Source: Labedella populi
GTDB lineage: Bacteria > Actinomycetota > Actinomycetes > Actinomycetales > Microbacteriaceae
Reading direction: 5' to 3'
Length of the DNA stretch: 64,000 nucleotides
Assembly: GCF_004078655.1 (NCBI RefSeq)
Contig: NZ_RZNC01000007.1
Span: 1-64,000 of the forward strand
Shown here: one piece after another, positions 44,567 through 52,847 of the stretch
Layout of the letters: each line of letters begins with the position of its first letter
Numbering within the stretch: position 1 is the first letter of the stretch
Notes under the pieces: generated by a model
What the model was told of the DNA's origin: nothing
What the model saw: the letters and a program-made list of their open reading frames with translations, nothing else
The model's database searches: none
Translations under genes and position numbers: made by a program

Positions 44567-46176
44567 GAGTTGCCCTTCGTCGAGTACGAAACGGGTGGTG
44601 CAGGGGTGTCGGTGCGTTCGATCCGGGCGAGGGGTCCCGCTGCCTTCACGGACACTTTGAGGGTCGGGCGCGTCGCGTACGAGACGGGCGTCTCGAGTAC
44701 GTCGACGACCTCGACGGTGCGGGGGTCGGCCCCCGCTTGGATGGCGCGTTCGATCGCCTGCCGGCTCGCGGCCTCGATCGCGTCGAGCCGGTCGGCGTAG
44801 TCGCCCATGTGGTCGGCTCGACCGCCCGCGAGGGCGATCGCCGCCCCGACCGCGTTCGCGACGTTGCCGCGCTCCGGTCGGAGCACGTCGCTCGCCCCGG
44901 AGATGCGGTCGGGGACGAGGAAGCCGCCGCCGCCCACCACGACGAGCGGGAGGTTCGTGCGTCCGAGCGACATACGCTCGACGGCCGATTCGATCCGGTC
45001 GCGGGCGATCGCGAGGGCCTCGATGAGGGCACCGCGCGTCGCCTTGTCCAGGGAGGGCAGCGAGCGACCGGCGATGACGCCGGGCTCCGCGGCCGCCGCG
45101 GCGTCCGTCAACGTCGCGGTCCCGCCGCCGAAGACGAGCGCCTCCTCGGAGATGCGGTGTCCCACCGAGTCGGAGAGGGGCACGCCGTTCGCGAGGTCCA
45201 CGATCGTGCCACCGCCGACACCGAGGCTGAGGATGTCGGGCATCCGGAAATTCGTGCGCACTCCGCCGATCTCCCGCGGGAGGGTGGACTCCCGTGGGAA
45301 GCGGTCGACCAGCACCCCGAGGTCGCTCGTCGTGCCGCCGACGTCGACGACGATCGCGTTCTCGGCACCGGAGAGGCGGGCGGCCCCACGGATCGAGTTC
45401 GCCGGCCCCGAGCCGATCGTGAGCACGGGGTAGCGCGCCGCGTACTCGACGGCCATGAGGGTTCCGTCGTTCTGGGCGAAGAAGGTGTCGGCGTCGAGCC
45501 GCTCGTCGGCGACGGCCACGAGCAACGCCTCCGTCACCTCCCGTGCGACGCGGTAGAGCGCGGCGTTCAGGACGGTCGCGTTCTCCCGCTCGAGCAGGCC
45601 GAGCGCTCCGACCTCGTGGCTGAGCGAGACAGGGATGTCGGGTCCGAGATGCTCCCGGACGAGCGATGCGACCTCGAGCTCCTGGTCCGGGAACGACGGG
45701 CTGAAGATGCCGCACACGGCCACGGCGTCCGCCGTTCCCGTGTGCTCGTCGAGGAAACGACGGATGCCGTCGACGTCGAGGCTCGAGATGGGGTAGCCGT
45801 CGACGAGATGCCCGCCTCCCGCGAGCAACGAGCCGGCGAGGATCGTGTCGCGCAACTCGACGGGCCACCCGGCGAGGGGCGGGAAGTCGGTCGAGGCGGG
45901 GGCGCCGAGCCGGATCACGGCGACGCGGCCGAGGTCACGGCGCCGGACGATCGCGTTCGTCGCGTGTGTAGTGCCGAGCATGACGCGTGAGACATCGTGA
46001 CGACGAGTTCCGATGTCGGCGAGCACGGCCGCGAGAGCCGCTCGGATCCCACCCGTCACGTCGACGGTCGTGGCCTGCTTCGTCCACGCGATGACACGGC
46101 CGTCGTCATCGAGCACGACGGCGTCGGTGTTGGTGCCACCGACGTCGATGCCGACCGAGAGGTCCCGGGCGCTCAT
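44563..46176 (-). CDS. Hydantoinase/oxoprolinase A-like protein (HyuA)
   Basis: 537 residues. The ASKHA-type nucleotide-binding fold shows GIDVGGTNTDAVVL (~9-22), TTHATNAIVRR (~69-79) and VDVGGTTSDLG (~271-281), as in N-methylhydantoinase A and the N-terminal half of 5-oxoprolinase, which hydrolyse ATP to open a lactam or hydantoin ring. The HyuB partner normally needed for that reaction is not in the operon; instead a DUF917 gene precedes it with an ATGA overlap, a known pairing. It may act with DUF917 alone, or with a HyuB encoded elsewhere. Confidence 0.88.
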   Translation of the reverse strand: MSARDLSVGIDVGGTNTDAVVLDDDGRVIAWTKQATTVDVTGGIRAALAAVLADIGTRRHDVSRVMLGTTHATNAIVRRRDLGRVAVIRLGAPASTDFPPLAGWPVELRDTILAGSLLAGGGHLVDGYPISSLDVDGIRRFLDEHTGTADAVAVCGIFSPSFPDQELEVASLVREHLGPDIPVSLSHEVGALGLLERENATVLNAALYRVAREVTEALLVAVADERLDADTFFAQNDGTLMAVEYAARYPVLTIGSGPANSIRGAARLSGAENAIVVDVGGTTSDLGVLVDRFPRESTLPREIGGVRTNFRMPDILSLGVGGGTIVDLANGVPLSDSVGHRISEEALVFGGGTATLTDAAAAAEPGVIAGRSLPSLDKATRGALIEALAIARDRIESAVERMSLGRTNLPLVVVGGGGFLVPDRISGASDVLRPERGNVANAVGAAIALAGGRADHMGDYADRLDAIEAASRQAIERAIQAGADPRTVEVVDVLETPVSYATRPTLKVSVKAAGPLARIERTDTPAPPVSYSTKGNS

Positions 46177-47270
46177 CGCACGGCCTCCGTCCGCGGAGTG
46201 AACGGCACGTACTCGAGGTCGTACCCGAAGGCGTCCGGACCGGCGAGCTCGAGGCCGCGCTCCGTCCGCCACAAGGGATCGCAGGCCCACGCGAGCACGC
46301 TCACGCGCTGACCGAAGCGGAGGAGCTCCGTGGAGATCGCCTCGCCCGTCTCGGTGTCGACGATGGTGATGAGGTCGGGCACGCTCACGATGATCTCGCC
46401 GTCCTCGATGACGACGAGGTTCTCGTTCTGGATCTCGACGCGCAGGAGGCGTCCCCGGTCGGTGCCGATGCCTTGGATCGTGACCGAGCCGCGCGTGAAG
46501 CCGCCCTCGGTGAGCCGTTCGATGTCGATGACCTTGCCGCCGACGAGAACGTCGGCGGCAAGCTCGTCGGCCATGTCGGCGACGGGGTCCGTGGATGCGA
46601 GGAGACGCCTGCCCACCTCGATCGCACGGGTGACGGTGCCCTCGATGACCGCTCCCGGCGCCGTCTCCGCGGTCAGCAGGTAGTGCGCTCCGATCGCGAT
46701 GCCGCCCGCCGCGACGGTGAAGGCGCGGGCGTGGCGCTCGAGCCAGGCCATGTCGAGGGTGCGGAGAACGCTCACGTTGCCGACGACGTCGCCCATGACG
46801 GCGAACTCGCTCGCGAGTCCCGCGACGTTCATCGAGATCATGGTCGACTTCGGGAACGCCCGTCCCATCCCGTCGGCGTCGAGCACGGCGACGCCGAGCG
46901 AGGCGGCCCACCCCACGGGTGAGACACCGTTGCTGCCGCCGATCTCTGCGGCCATGACCGCCGTGACGGGGCGCTCGATGATGCGTTCGACCTCGGCGAT
47001 GAGCGTGTGCACCTGGGCGCTCGCGCCGAGCATCTCGATGCCGACGGAAGGAGCACCGATCCCCGACAGCAGGATGACCGCATCGTCGGGGCCGAGTTCG
47101 GAGACCTGCATCAGGCGGACCGGCCCGAAGCGCTCGATCGACGTCTCGACGGAGAGCTGCACCGTGTGCACGGCACCCCCGCCTCCGGTCCCGAAGACGG
47201 CCGCGCCCGCCGCGAGGGGCGCGACGTCGTCGCGTGTGATGAGCCGCAAGGGCTCGCTCGTGGTGCTCAT
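46173..47270 (-). CDS. DUF917 family protein (S-methyl-thiohydantoin desulfurase-like)
   Basis: 365 residues. The N-terminal domain has GTGGGGAVHT (~28-37) and the middle MAAEIGGSNGVSP (~106-118); the C-terminal domain is beta-rich. The family name comes from the S-Me-THD domains seen in a thiohydantoin-related enzyme, which points to hydantoin-type substrates. First gene of the ten-gene operon, transcribed from a promoter with TTGTCG and TACGCT spaced by 17; the -10 lies 6 bases before the ATG, so the operon mRNA is probably leaderless. Divergent from the PucR regulator. Confidence 0.85.
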   Translation of the reverse strand: MSTTSEPLRLITRDDVAPLAAGAAVFGTGGGGAVHTVQLSVETSIERFGPVRLMQVSELGPDDAVILLSGIGAPSVGIEMLGASAQVHTLIAEVERIIERPVTAVMAAEIGGSNGVSPVGWAASLGVAVLDADGMGRAFPKSTMISMNVAGLASEFAVMGDVVGNVSVLRTLDMAWLERHARAFTVAAGGIAIGAHYLLTAETAPGAVIEGTVTRAIEVGRRLLASTDPVADMADELAADVLVGGKVIDIERLTEGGFTRGSVTIQGIGTDRGRLLRVEIQNENLVVIEDGEIIVSVPDLITIVDTETGEAISTELLRFGQRVSVLAWACDPLWRTERGLELAGPDAFGYDLEYVPFTPRTEAVR

Positions 47271-47276
47271 GATTCG

Positions 47277-47305
47277 AGCGTAGGAATACTTCTCCCTCGC
47301 GACAA
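47277..47305 (-). promoter_or_regulatory. Promoter of the ten-gene DUF917-hyuA-transporter operon
   Basis: On the minus strand, -35 TTGTCG (47305-47300), a 17-base spacer and -10 TACGCT (47282-47277), followed by 6 bases and the ATG at 47270. It lies in the 67-base gap shared with the divergent PucR gene, so PucR can act here directly. Confidence 0.65.
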
Positions 47306-47337
47306 TGTGGCGACGGAACCGGGAATCAGGAGAGACT

Positions 47338-48843
47338 GTGCTCATGGAACAAACGACGTCGGACCGCGTCGAGCTCGGGGAGATCATCGAGCAAGCGGAG
47401 CGCTTCCGCACGCGGGTGCTCACGGGCGACCCCGACGGCGTCGAAGTGCTCGGCGTCGAGATGCTCGCTCTCGACGATCTCGCGCGCGCGACGCGCGGCA
47501 GCCTCGTGATCGCCACTCTTCCCACGGCCGAAGCGCCTCGGGCGTACCAGATCGACATCGCCGTGCGGCGGACGATCTCCTCGGGAGCGGCCGTGCTCGT
47601 CCTCACCGGCGACGTGACCCTCTCGGAGACCTCCCGGACCCTCGCCCGCCGAGGCGCGCTCGTGATCCTCGGAGCGGACGCGGCACCGAGCGAGCTCGCG
47701 GTCTTCGTCGACCGCCTCGTCCGGCGAGGCGCGGCCGGTGCGCTCTCCCGCGCCGAGCATGCGATCGAGGCGGTGAGCCGAGCCGCCGACGCCGGGACCG
47801 ACGACATCCGGACCGTGGTTCTCGAAGTGGCGAGCGCCGCCTTGAGCGTCGACGTGCACATCGACGAGGTGCCGGGCGTGCGCTGGTCCGACGCCGACGC
47901 GGTGTGCATCGGTGAGGTCCCGATCGGTCGCCTCGTCGCGGCGCGCGACGACCCCGCCGTGTCGATCGCCCGCCCGGTGATCGCCTCGGTGCTCTCGCGC
48001 GCCCTCTCCCGCGAGACGCAGGACCGGTTCGGACCGGTTCGGTCCCGCGCCGACCTGATCGTCGAGCTGCTCTTCGCCGAGTCGTCCCGCATCGACGGTC
48101 TCGCCGTCGATGCGGCGCGCGCCGGCCTGCCCGTGCAGCTCTCCCACTCCGTCGCGTGGCTCATCCCTCGCGTTCCCGACGACCGCGAGCGCCGCGTCCC
48201 GCCGTCGCTCGTCGCCGCCCTCGAGGTGCGGGCGCTCCAGCTCGTCGACGACCGTGACGAGACGTGGCACGTCGCGGCGTTCCACGACGATCTGCTCATC
48301 GTCGCATCGGAGGAGCTCGGTGCCGCCGACCATCAACGACGCCTCCGCGACGTCGTCGAGCGCTTCGTCGAGCAGGCAGCCGTGCTCGTCGGTACGGAGT
48401 GGACCTTCACGATGGGCCTCGGGACCCCCCAGAGCGGGGCAGGCGGACTCCGTCAGTCGGCTACGGAAGCGCGCATCGCCGCGGAATCGGCCGTCGCAGG
48501 TGGGCGTCTCGGAGCGGTCGAGGTCACGGACGTCACCGGGCTGCGTCGCGTCCTGCTCGACTTCTACGCGTCTCCCCTCAGTCGCACACTGCTCGATGAC
48601 GTGCTCGCCCCGCTCGACGCCCTCGGGCCCGAACGCGCCGAGACGTCCGTGCGGACCCTGCTCGCGTATTTGAGCACGCGCAACTCTCTCGCGCGGGCCG
48701 CCGAGATCCTCACGCTGCATCCGAACGCCGTGAACTACCGGATCCGCCGCATCGAGCAGACGCTCGAGCTCGAGCTCGACGACCCGGACGTCCGCTTCGC
48801 CCTCGAACTCGCGTGCCGCCTCCGCCTCGTCTCGAGTCGCTGA
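47338..48843 (+). CDS. PucR family transcriptional regulator
   Basis: About 501 residues with the PucR-type N-terminal sensory domain (~1-130), a middle GGDEF-like/CdaR segment (~270-400) and the C-terminal PucR helix-turn-helix (RNSLARAAEILTLHPNAVNYRIRRIE, ~455-480). PucR in Bacillus controls purine and allantoin (a hydantoin) catabolism. Divergent from the DUF917 operon with 67 bases between starts, so it is its likely activator. AGGAG lies 5 bases before the GTG 47338; ATG 47344 is the alternative start, with a spacing of 11. Confidence 0.9.
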   Translation: MLMEQTTSDRVELGEIIEQAERFRTRVLTGDPDGVEVLGVEMLALDDLARATRGSLVIATLPTAEAPRAYQIDIAVRRTISSGAAVLVLTGDVTLSETSRTLARRGALVILGADAAPSELAVFVDRLVRRGAAGALSRAEHAIEAVSRAADAGTDDIRTVVLEVASAALSVDVHIDEVPGVRWSDADAVCIGEVPIGRLVAARDDPAVSIARPVIASVLSRALSRETQDRFGPVRSRADLIVELLFAESSRIDGLAVDAARAGLPVQLSHSVAWLIPRVPDDRERRVPPSLVAALEVRALQLVDDRDETWHVAAFHDDLLIVASEELGAADHQRRLRDVVERFVEQAAVLVGTEWTFTMGLGTPQSGAGGLRQSATEARIAAESAVAGGRLGAVEVTDVTGLRRVLLDFYASPLSRTLLDDVLAPLDALGPERAETSVRTLLAYLSTRNSLARAAEILTLHPNAVNYRIRRIEQTLELELDDPDVRFALELACRLRLVSSR

Positions 48844-48933
48844 TCGCGCTCTCCCACCGATGTGCGGGCGGTTGCGAGCGATCGCGTGTTGCCGAGACAG
48901 CAACGCAGCTGGGCCACCGACGCAGTGCGGCCG

Positions 48934-48939
48934 TAGCGT
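48934..48939 (+). promoter_or_regulatory. -10 hexamer TAGCGT of the methyltransferase gene, leaderless
   Basis: TAGCGT, then 6 bases, then the ATG at 48946; no Shine-Dalgarno. Confidence 0.5.
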
Positions 48940-48945
48940 CGGCGT

Positions 48946-49617
48946 ATGAGCCACGACCACGCCCCTTGGGACGCAGCAGCCCACCGGCCGGCGAGCGACA
49001 TGTTCGAGCCCGCGGCCTGGGAGGACCGGTACTCCGGCGACGAGAGCGTCTGGAGCGGGCACCCGAACGCTCAAATCGTGGCCGAGGCCTCCCGGCTCCC
49101 GCCGGGCACGGCGCTCGACGTCGGGTGTGGTGAGGGCGGTGACGTCGTCTGGCTCGCGCGGCAGGGCTGGACTGTGACGGGCGCCGACTTCAGCGCCAAC
49201 GGCCTCGCGCGCGCCGCTCGTCACGCCGTGAGCGCCGGCGTCGCGGCGCGGACCGACTGGTGGCAGGTCGATGCGCACAGCTTCGGTTCCGGAGGCCGCG
49301 AGTACGACCTCGTGACCACGCACTTCCTGCATCCGCCGGACGGTGGAATGGTGGATGTCACGCGTCGGCTCGCCGCGGCCGTCGCGCCCGGCGGCCACCT
49401 CCTCGTGGTCGGGCATGCGCCGTCGGCCGTCATCACGCAGCTCTCGGAGAGCCACCGACGCGCGATGTTCCACGCCGAGGAGCTCCTGCCCGCGCTGCCG
49501 GCGGGATTCGAGGTGATCGCCGCCGAGGAACGGCCCCGTACCATGACCCGTGACGGCGTCACGATGGACGTCCACGACGCGACGCTCGTCGCCCGACGGC
49601 GACCGACGGAGAACTGA
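48946..49617 (+). CDS. Class I SAM-dependent methyltransferase
   Basis: 223 residues. Motif I is ALDVGCGEGGD (~56-66), then VTGADFS (~75-81) and YDLVTTHFLHPP (~118-129), followed by a Gly-rich strand GGHLLVVGH. The N-terminus is His/Asp-rich and carries WEDRYSGDESVWSGHPN (~25-41), typical of the actinobacterial small-molecule or thiopurine-like methyltransferase group. The substrate is not evident. It is monocistronic and convergent with the siderophore-interacting protein gene. Confidence 0.88.
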   Translation: MSHDHAPWDAAAHRPASDMFEPAAWEDRYSGDESVWSGHPNAQIVAEASRLPPGTALDVGCGEGGDVVWLARQGWTVTGADFSANGLARAARHAVSAGVAARTDWWQVDAHSFGSGGREYDLVTTHFLHPPDGGMVDVTRRLAAAVAPGGHLLVVGHAPSAVITQLSESHRRAMFHAEELLPALPAGFEVIAAEERPRTMTRDGVTMDVHDATLVARRRPTEN

Positions 49618-49641
49618 GCCCCGTACCGGTCCGTGACCCCA

Positions 49642-49718
49642 CGGTCGCTGAGCTGGTCGAAGCGCCCCACACGTGCACACGGACGACGGTCACCACCCGT
49701 CGACAAGCTCAGGGACCG
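49642..49718. repeat. REP-like inverted doublet between convergent genes
   Basis: Left unit CGGTCGCTGAGCTGGTCGA (49642-49660) and, inverted, right unit at 49700-49718 whose complement reads CGGTCCCTGAGCTTGTCGA. They match at 17 of 19 positions and flank 39 bases. Sequences of the CTGAGCTTGTCGA type are, to my knowledge, a repeated intergenic element in high-GC actinobacteria. The position suits a terminator for both flanking genes. Confidence 0.6.
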
Positions 49719-49731
49719 AAACGCTTCCCCG

Positions 49732-50592
49732 TCAGTCGGAGACGGGCTCGATGACGCCGATCGGTTCGCGTTTCTCGGCCTGGAACCGGTCCTCGGTTCG
49801 GCCCTGCGCCCAGTACCCGGACAACGAGAGTTCAGAGCGCTGCACGCCACGCTCGCGGAAGAGGTTCCGGAGGCCCTTCATCGCCTCACGCTCGCCGTGC
49901 GCGAAGATCTGCGGCCGCCCGTCGAGCCAGGGCACCGCGGTGACGGCGTCGACGAGGAGCGCCGGCTCGACCCCGTGCACCCAACGGACGACGACACCGC
50001 TCGGGGCGGGCAGCTCGATCTCCTCGGACACGTCCGGCACCTGCACGAACACGAGTCCGCGCGCCTCCCGCGGGAGCTCGTCGAGCGCGGCCGCCGCAGC
50101 GGGAAGGGCAGACTGATCGACGGCGAAGAGGTGCCAGTCGGACTCCGGATCCGGCCGATAACCGCCTCCGGGTCCCGCGAAGGTGAGACGGTCGCCCGGG
50201 CGCGCGCCGTCCGCCCAGGGGCCGGCGAGACCGTCCGATCCGTGCACGACGAAATCGATCGTGAGGATGCGGGCGATCGTGTCGATGGCTCGGACGGTGT
50301 ACGTGCGCGTGACGGGCAGATCCTCCGGGGCGAGGGTCTCGCGCAGTGCGGCGACGTCGTACGGCGGCTCGAGATCGAGCTCGGGCTTTGCGAAGAAGAT
50401 CTTCACGTACGCGTCGGTGCTGTCGTTCGGCGCGAAGGCCTCGAACTGGTCGCCACCGAGGACGATGCGCACGAGGTGCGGGGTCAGCTGCTCGCGACGC
50501 ACGACCTCGAGGGTGATCTGCGGACGGGCCGGCCGCTGAGGTCGGGCGGAACGCTCGGGATGGTCGGGGATCGTCGCATCGATGGAGGACAT
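49732..50592 (-). CDS. Siderophore-interacting protein (flavin ferric reductase)
   Basis: 286 residues of the ViuB/SIP family, which releases iron from siderophores by reduction. The FAD-binding part includes RTYTVR (~124-129) and the GPGGGYRPDPESDWHLFAVDQSAL region (~165-188); the C-terminal SIP domain ends with LSLSGYWAQGRTE (~255-267). AAGGAG lies 7 bases before the ATG. A candidate iron box overlaps the leader, so iron repression is likely. No siderophore synthesis or uptake genes are nearby. Confidence 0.92.
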   Translation of the reverse strand: MSSIDATIPDHPERSARPQRPARPQITLEVVRREQLTPHLVRIVLGGDQFEAFAPNDSTDAYVKIFFAKPELDLEPPYDVAALRETLAPEDLPVTRTYTVRAIDTIARILTIDFVVHGSDGLAGPWADGARPGDRLTFAGPGGGYRPDPESDWHLFAVDQSALPAAAAALDELPREARGLVFVQVPDVSEEIELPAPSGVVVRWVHGVEPALLVDAVTAVPWLDGRPQIFAHGEREAMKGLRNLFRERGVQRSELSLSGYWAQGRTEDRFQAEKREPIGVIEPVSD

Positions 50593-50603
50593 GGGCGGGC
50601 TCC

Positions 50604-50622
50604 TTAGGTGACCCTTACATTC
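50604..50622. promoter_or_regulatory. Candidate IdeR/DmdR (iron repressor) box
   Basis: TTAGGTGACCCTTACATTC lies just upstream of the siderophore-interacting protein start and matches the first hexamer and several later positions of the actinobacterial iron box TTAGGTTAGSCTAACCTAA. It also overlaps the Shine-Dalgarno of that gene. Confidence 0.45.
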
Positions 50623-50666
50623 CATCACGGTCCGAGGTCCCGCGGTGCACCCTCCCCCTCCTGGGG

Positions 50667-51605
50667 TCAGGCGTGCGTGTCGAGGGCAGCGAGGAGCCGC
50701 GTGACCGAGCCGCCGAGGTTCCACTCGTCGCGCAGCCGCTCGAGCTCGGCGCGCGACTCCCCGGTCACGGGCCGCAGCGTCGCACCGACCTCGTCGAGCG
50801 GCGGCAGGTCGAGATCAGGGACCACGCGGACGACGGCCGGCGCGACCGCCAGGTAGTCGGCCGCGGCCTCGAGCTTCGCCCGCACCGACGCCGACAGTCC
50901 GGCATCGTCCGATTCGACCGCATCGAGGAGCGCGTCGAGCGTCCCGTACTCGCCGAGCAGCGACGCCGCCGTCTTCTCACCGATCCCCGCGACCTCGGGC
51001 AGGCCGTCGGATGCGTCACCGCGCAGGGTCGCATAGTCGGCGTACTGCTCGGGCAGCACGCGGTACTTCTCGACGACCTGCTTCGCCGTGAGGACCTCGA
51101 GGTTCTTCATCCCCTTGGCGGTGTACACGACGCGGACGTCGCGGTCGTCGTCGATCACCTGGAAGAGATCGCGATCACCCGTGACGACGTCGACGGGCGA
51201 GGGCGCATGGCGCGCGTAGGTCCCGATGACGTCGTCGGCCTCGTGATCCGGGGCACCGACGACCGCGATCCCCGCGAGCTGCAGCACCACCCGGATCAAC
51301 CGGATCTGGACCGTCAGTCCCTCTGGGACCGTCTCGACGTCGAGCCCGTCGGACGTCGTGCGCGCCAGTCTCTGCGCCTTGTAGCTGGGAACGAGCGCCA
51401 CCCGCCACGTCGGACGCCAGGTATCGTCCCAGCAGGCCACGAGGTCCGACGGGCCGAACTCCGCCGTGAGTCGAGCGATCATGTCGAGTAGCCCGCGAAC
51501 AGCGTTCACCGGAGTGCCGTCCGCGCGGCGGATGGAGTCGGGTACGCCGTGGAAGGCGCGGAAATACAACGACGCGGTGTCGAGGAGCATCAGGCGATCG
51601 GTCAT
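50667..51605 (-). CDS. 5'-3' exonuclease (Pol I N-terminal domain type)
   Basis: 312-residue stand-alone flap/5'-3' exonuclease. The metal-binding acidic residues are in LMLLDTASL (Asp9), the EADDVIG segment (~118-124), TGDRDLFQV (~138-146) and GDASDGLPEVAGIGEKTA (~187-204), the last including the helix-hairpin-helix. It lacks the polymerase part of PolA. It acts in RNA-primer removal or repair. Separated from the Usp remnant by 119 bases. Confidence 0.92.
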   Translation of the reverse strand: MTDRLMLLDTASLYFRAFHGVPDSIRRADGTPVNAVRGLLDMIARLTAEFGPSDLVACWDDTWRPTWRVALVPSYKAQRLARTTSDGLDVETVPEGLTVQIRLIRVVLQLAGIAVVGAPDHEADDVIGTYARHAPSPVDVVTGDRDLFQVIDDDRDVRVVYTAKGMKNLEVLTAKQVVEKYRVLPEQYADYATLRGDASDGLPEVAGIGEKTAASLLGEYGTLDALLDAVESDDAGLSASVRAKLEAAADYLAVAPAVVRVVPDLDLPPLDEVGATLRPVTGESRAELERLRDEWNLGGSVTRLLAALDTHA

Positions 51606-51724
51606 ACGCGATCGTGACACGTCGACCCTCGCGGCCGCGCGCGCCCGGAGCCTGATCGGGGCGGACGCGGGGAGGCTCGGCGCCGACGGAACAGGAGTCC
51701 GGCCGATTCCCGCGAGTCGCGGCG

Positions 51725-52066
51725 CTACCGCGGCGTCCGGAGCGGGCGGCACACGAGAACGGGACGCCGGGCGGAGTGCTGGATGCGCTGAGCGGTGCTG
51801 CCGACGAGGATCGTCTCGCTCAGTCCCTTCCCACCGCTCGCCACGACCACGAGATCCGCTGACAGGTTCTCGGCCGCCCGGACGATCTCCGTCGCGGGCG
51901 ATCCGCTGCGGATCTTCGTGACGATTCTCGGCCCCCACCCCTCGAAGTCGGAGGCCACGATGTCCAGGGCGGCCGTCGCCTCGGCGCGGAAGCTCAACTC
52001 CACGGGGGCGGAACCCGCCTTCCGGCGCGGACCCAGCTCGTTCGCGACGGAAGAGCGAATCCCCCC
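51725..52066 (-). pseudogene. Universal stress protein remnant (C-terminal half)
   Basis: The translation carries the C-terminal half of a Usp domain: SPATEIVRAAENLSADLVVVAS, then GGKGLSETILVGSTAQRIQHSARRPVLVCRP, including the G-2X-G-9X-G(S/T) ATP-binding pattern. The first half, with the usual Val-Asp-Gly-Ser start, is missing, and upstream DNA in any frame does not supply it. The only ATG (52138) would overlap the divergent phosphatase start codon and is not preceded by a ribosome binding site. I consider it 5'-truncated. Confidence 0.55.
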
Positions 52067-52136
52067 ACCCCGATCGGTCGCGGTTGTCGTGCTCCGCCCG
52101 GACGAGAGGCCCGTTGGCGCGCTTAGGCTGAGGAGC

Positions 52137-52838
52137 ATGGCCACAGTGATCCTCGTCCGGCACGGCCGAACGACGGCGAACGCGAGTGGCGTCCTCGCGG
52201 GCCGGATGGACGGCGTACTCCTCGACGACGTCGGTCGTGCGCAAGCTGCTCGCACCGCCGAGCGCCTCGCAGCGGTCCCACTCGTCGGCGTCGTCTCGAG
52301 CCCGCTCGAACGGTGCCGTCAGACGGCCGGGTTCATCCTCGACCGGCAGGAGGGCTCTCCCACGGCACCGCTCGAGGAGGGCATCACGGAGTGCGACTAC
52401 GGCGAGTGGCAGGGCCGGACCCTCACAGATCTCGGTGGCGAGCCGCTCTGGTCGACGGTGCAGAAGCAGCCATCGGCCGTGACGTTCCCCGCCGGGGAGT
52501 CGATGCTCACGATGCAATCCCGCTCCGTCTCCGCGGTTCGGCGCCTCGATGCGGAGTTCGAGGCCGAACACGGAGGGGGTGCCGTCTGGGTCGCGGTGAG
52601 CCACGGCGACATCATCAAGTCGGTTCTGGCGGACGCGTACGGCATGCACCTCGACCTCTTCCAGCGCATCTCGGTCGGCCCGGCGTCCGTCTCGATCGTG
52701 CGGTACGGACCGGACCGGCCGGACGTGATCGCGACGAACACCGATTCCGGCGACCTCTCCTGGCTCCGCGCACAACCCGAGGCGGGAGATGTCCCCATCG
52801 GCGGCGGAGCGGGACCCGAGAGTCCCACGCGCTCCTAA
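52137..52838 (+). CDS. Histidine phosphatase (MSMEG_4193-type phosphomutase family)
   Basis: 233 residues of the histidine phosphatase superfamily: RHG motif Arg8-His9-Gly10, the second Arg in SSPLERCRQTA (~59-69), Glu in ECDYGEWQG (~88-96) and the second His in VSHGD (~152-156). It heads a trio with DUF3090 and SCO1664 genes that in other actinobacteria lies next to mshC of mycothiol synthesis; mshC is not seen here. TAGGCT sits 7 bases before the start, together with GAGGAG, so either leaderless or ordinary initiation is possible. Confidence 0.9.
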   Translation: MATVILVRHGRTTANASGVLAGRMDGVLLDDVGRAQAARTAERLAAVPLVGVVSSPLERCRQTAGFILDRQEGSPTAPLEEGITECDYGEWQGRTLTDLGGEPLWSTVQKQPSAVTFPAGESMLTMQSRSVSAVRRLDAEFEAEHGGGAVWVAVSHGDIIKSVLADAYGMHLDLFQRISVGPASVSIVRYGPDRPDVIATNTDSGDLSWLRAQPEAGDVPIGGGAGPESPTRS

Positions 52839-52841
52839 CAT
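52836..52841 (+). promoter_or_regulatory. -10-like hexamer TAACAT of the DUF3090 gene
   Basis: The hexamer begins with the TAA stop codon of the phosphatase gene and ends 6 bases before the DUF3090 ATG (52848). It would allow DUF3090 and the next gene to be expressed separately. Confidence 0.35.
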
Positions 52842-52847
52842 AGAGAT

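Noticed and set aside
51725-52138. Complete universal stress protein gene starting at 52138.
   Set aside because: The start codon would overlap the ATG of the divergent phosphatase gene, lacks a ribosome binding site, and the N-terminal half of the Usp fold is not encoded.
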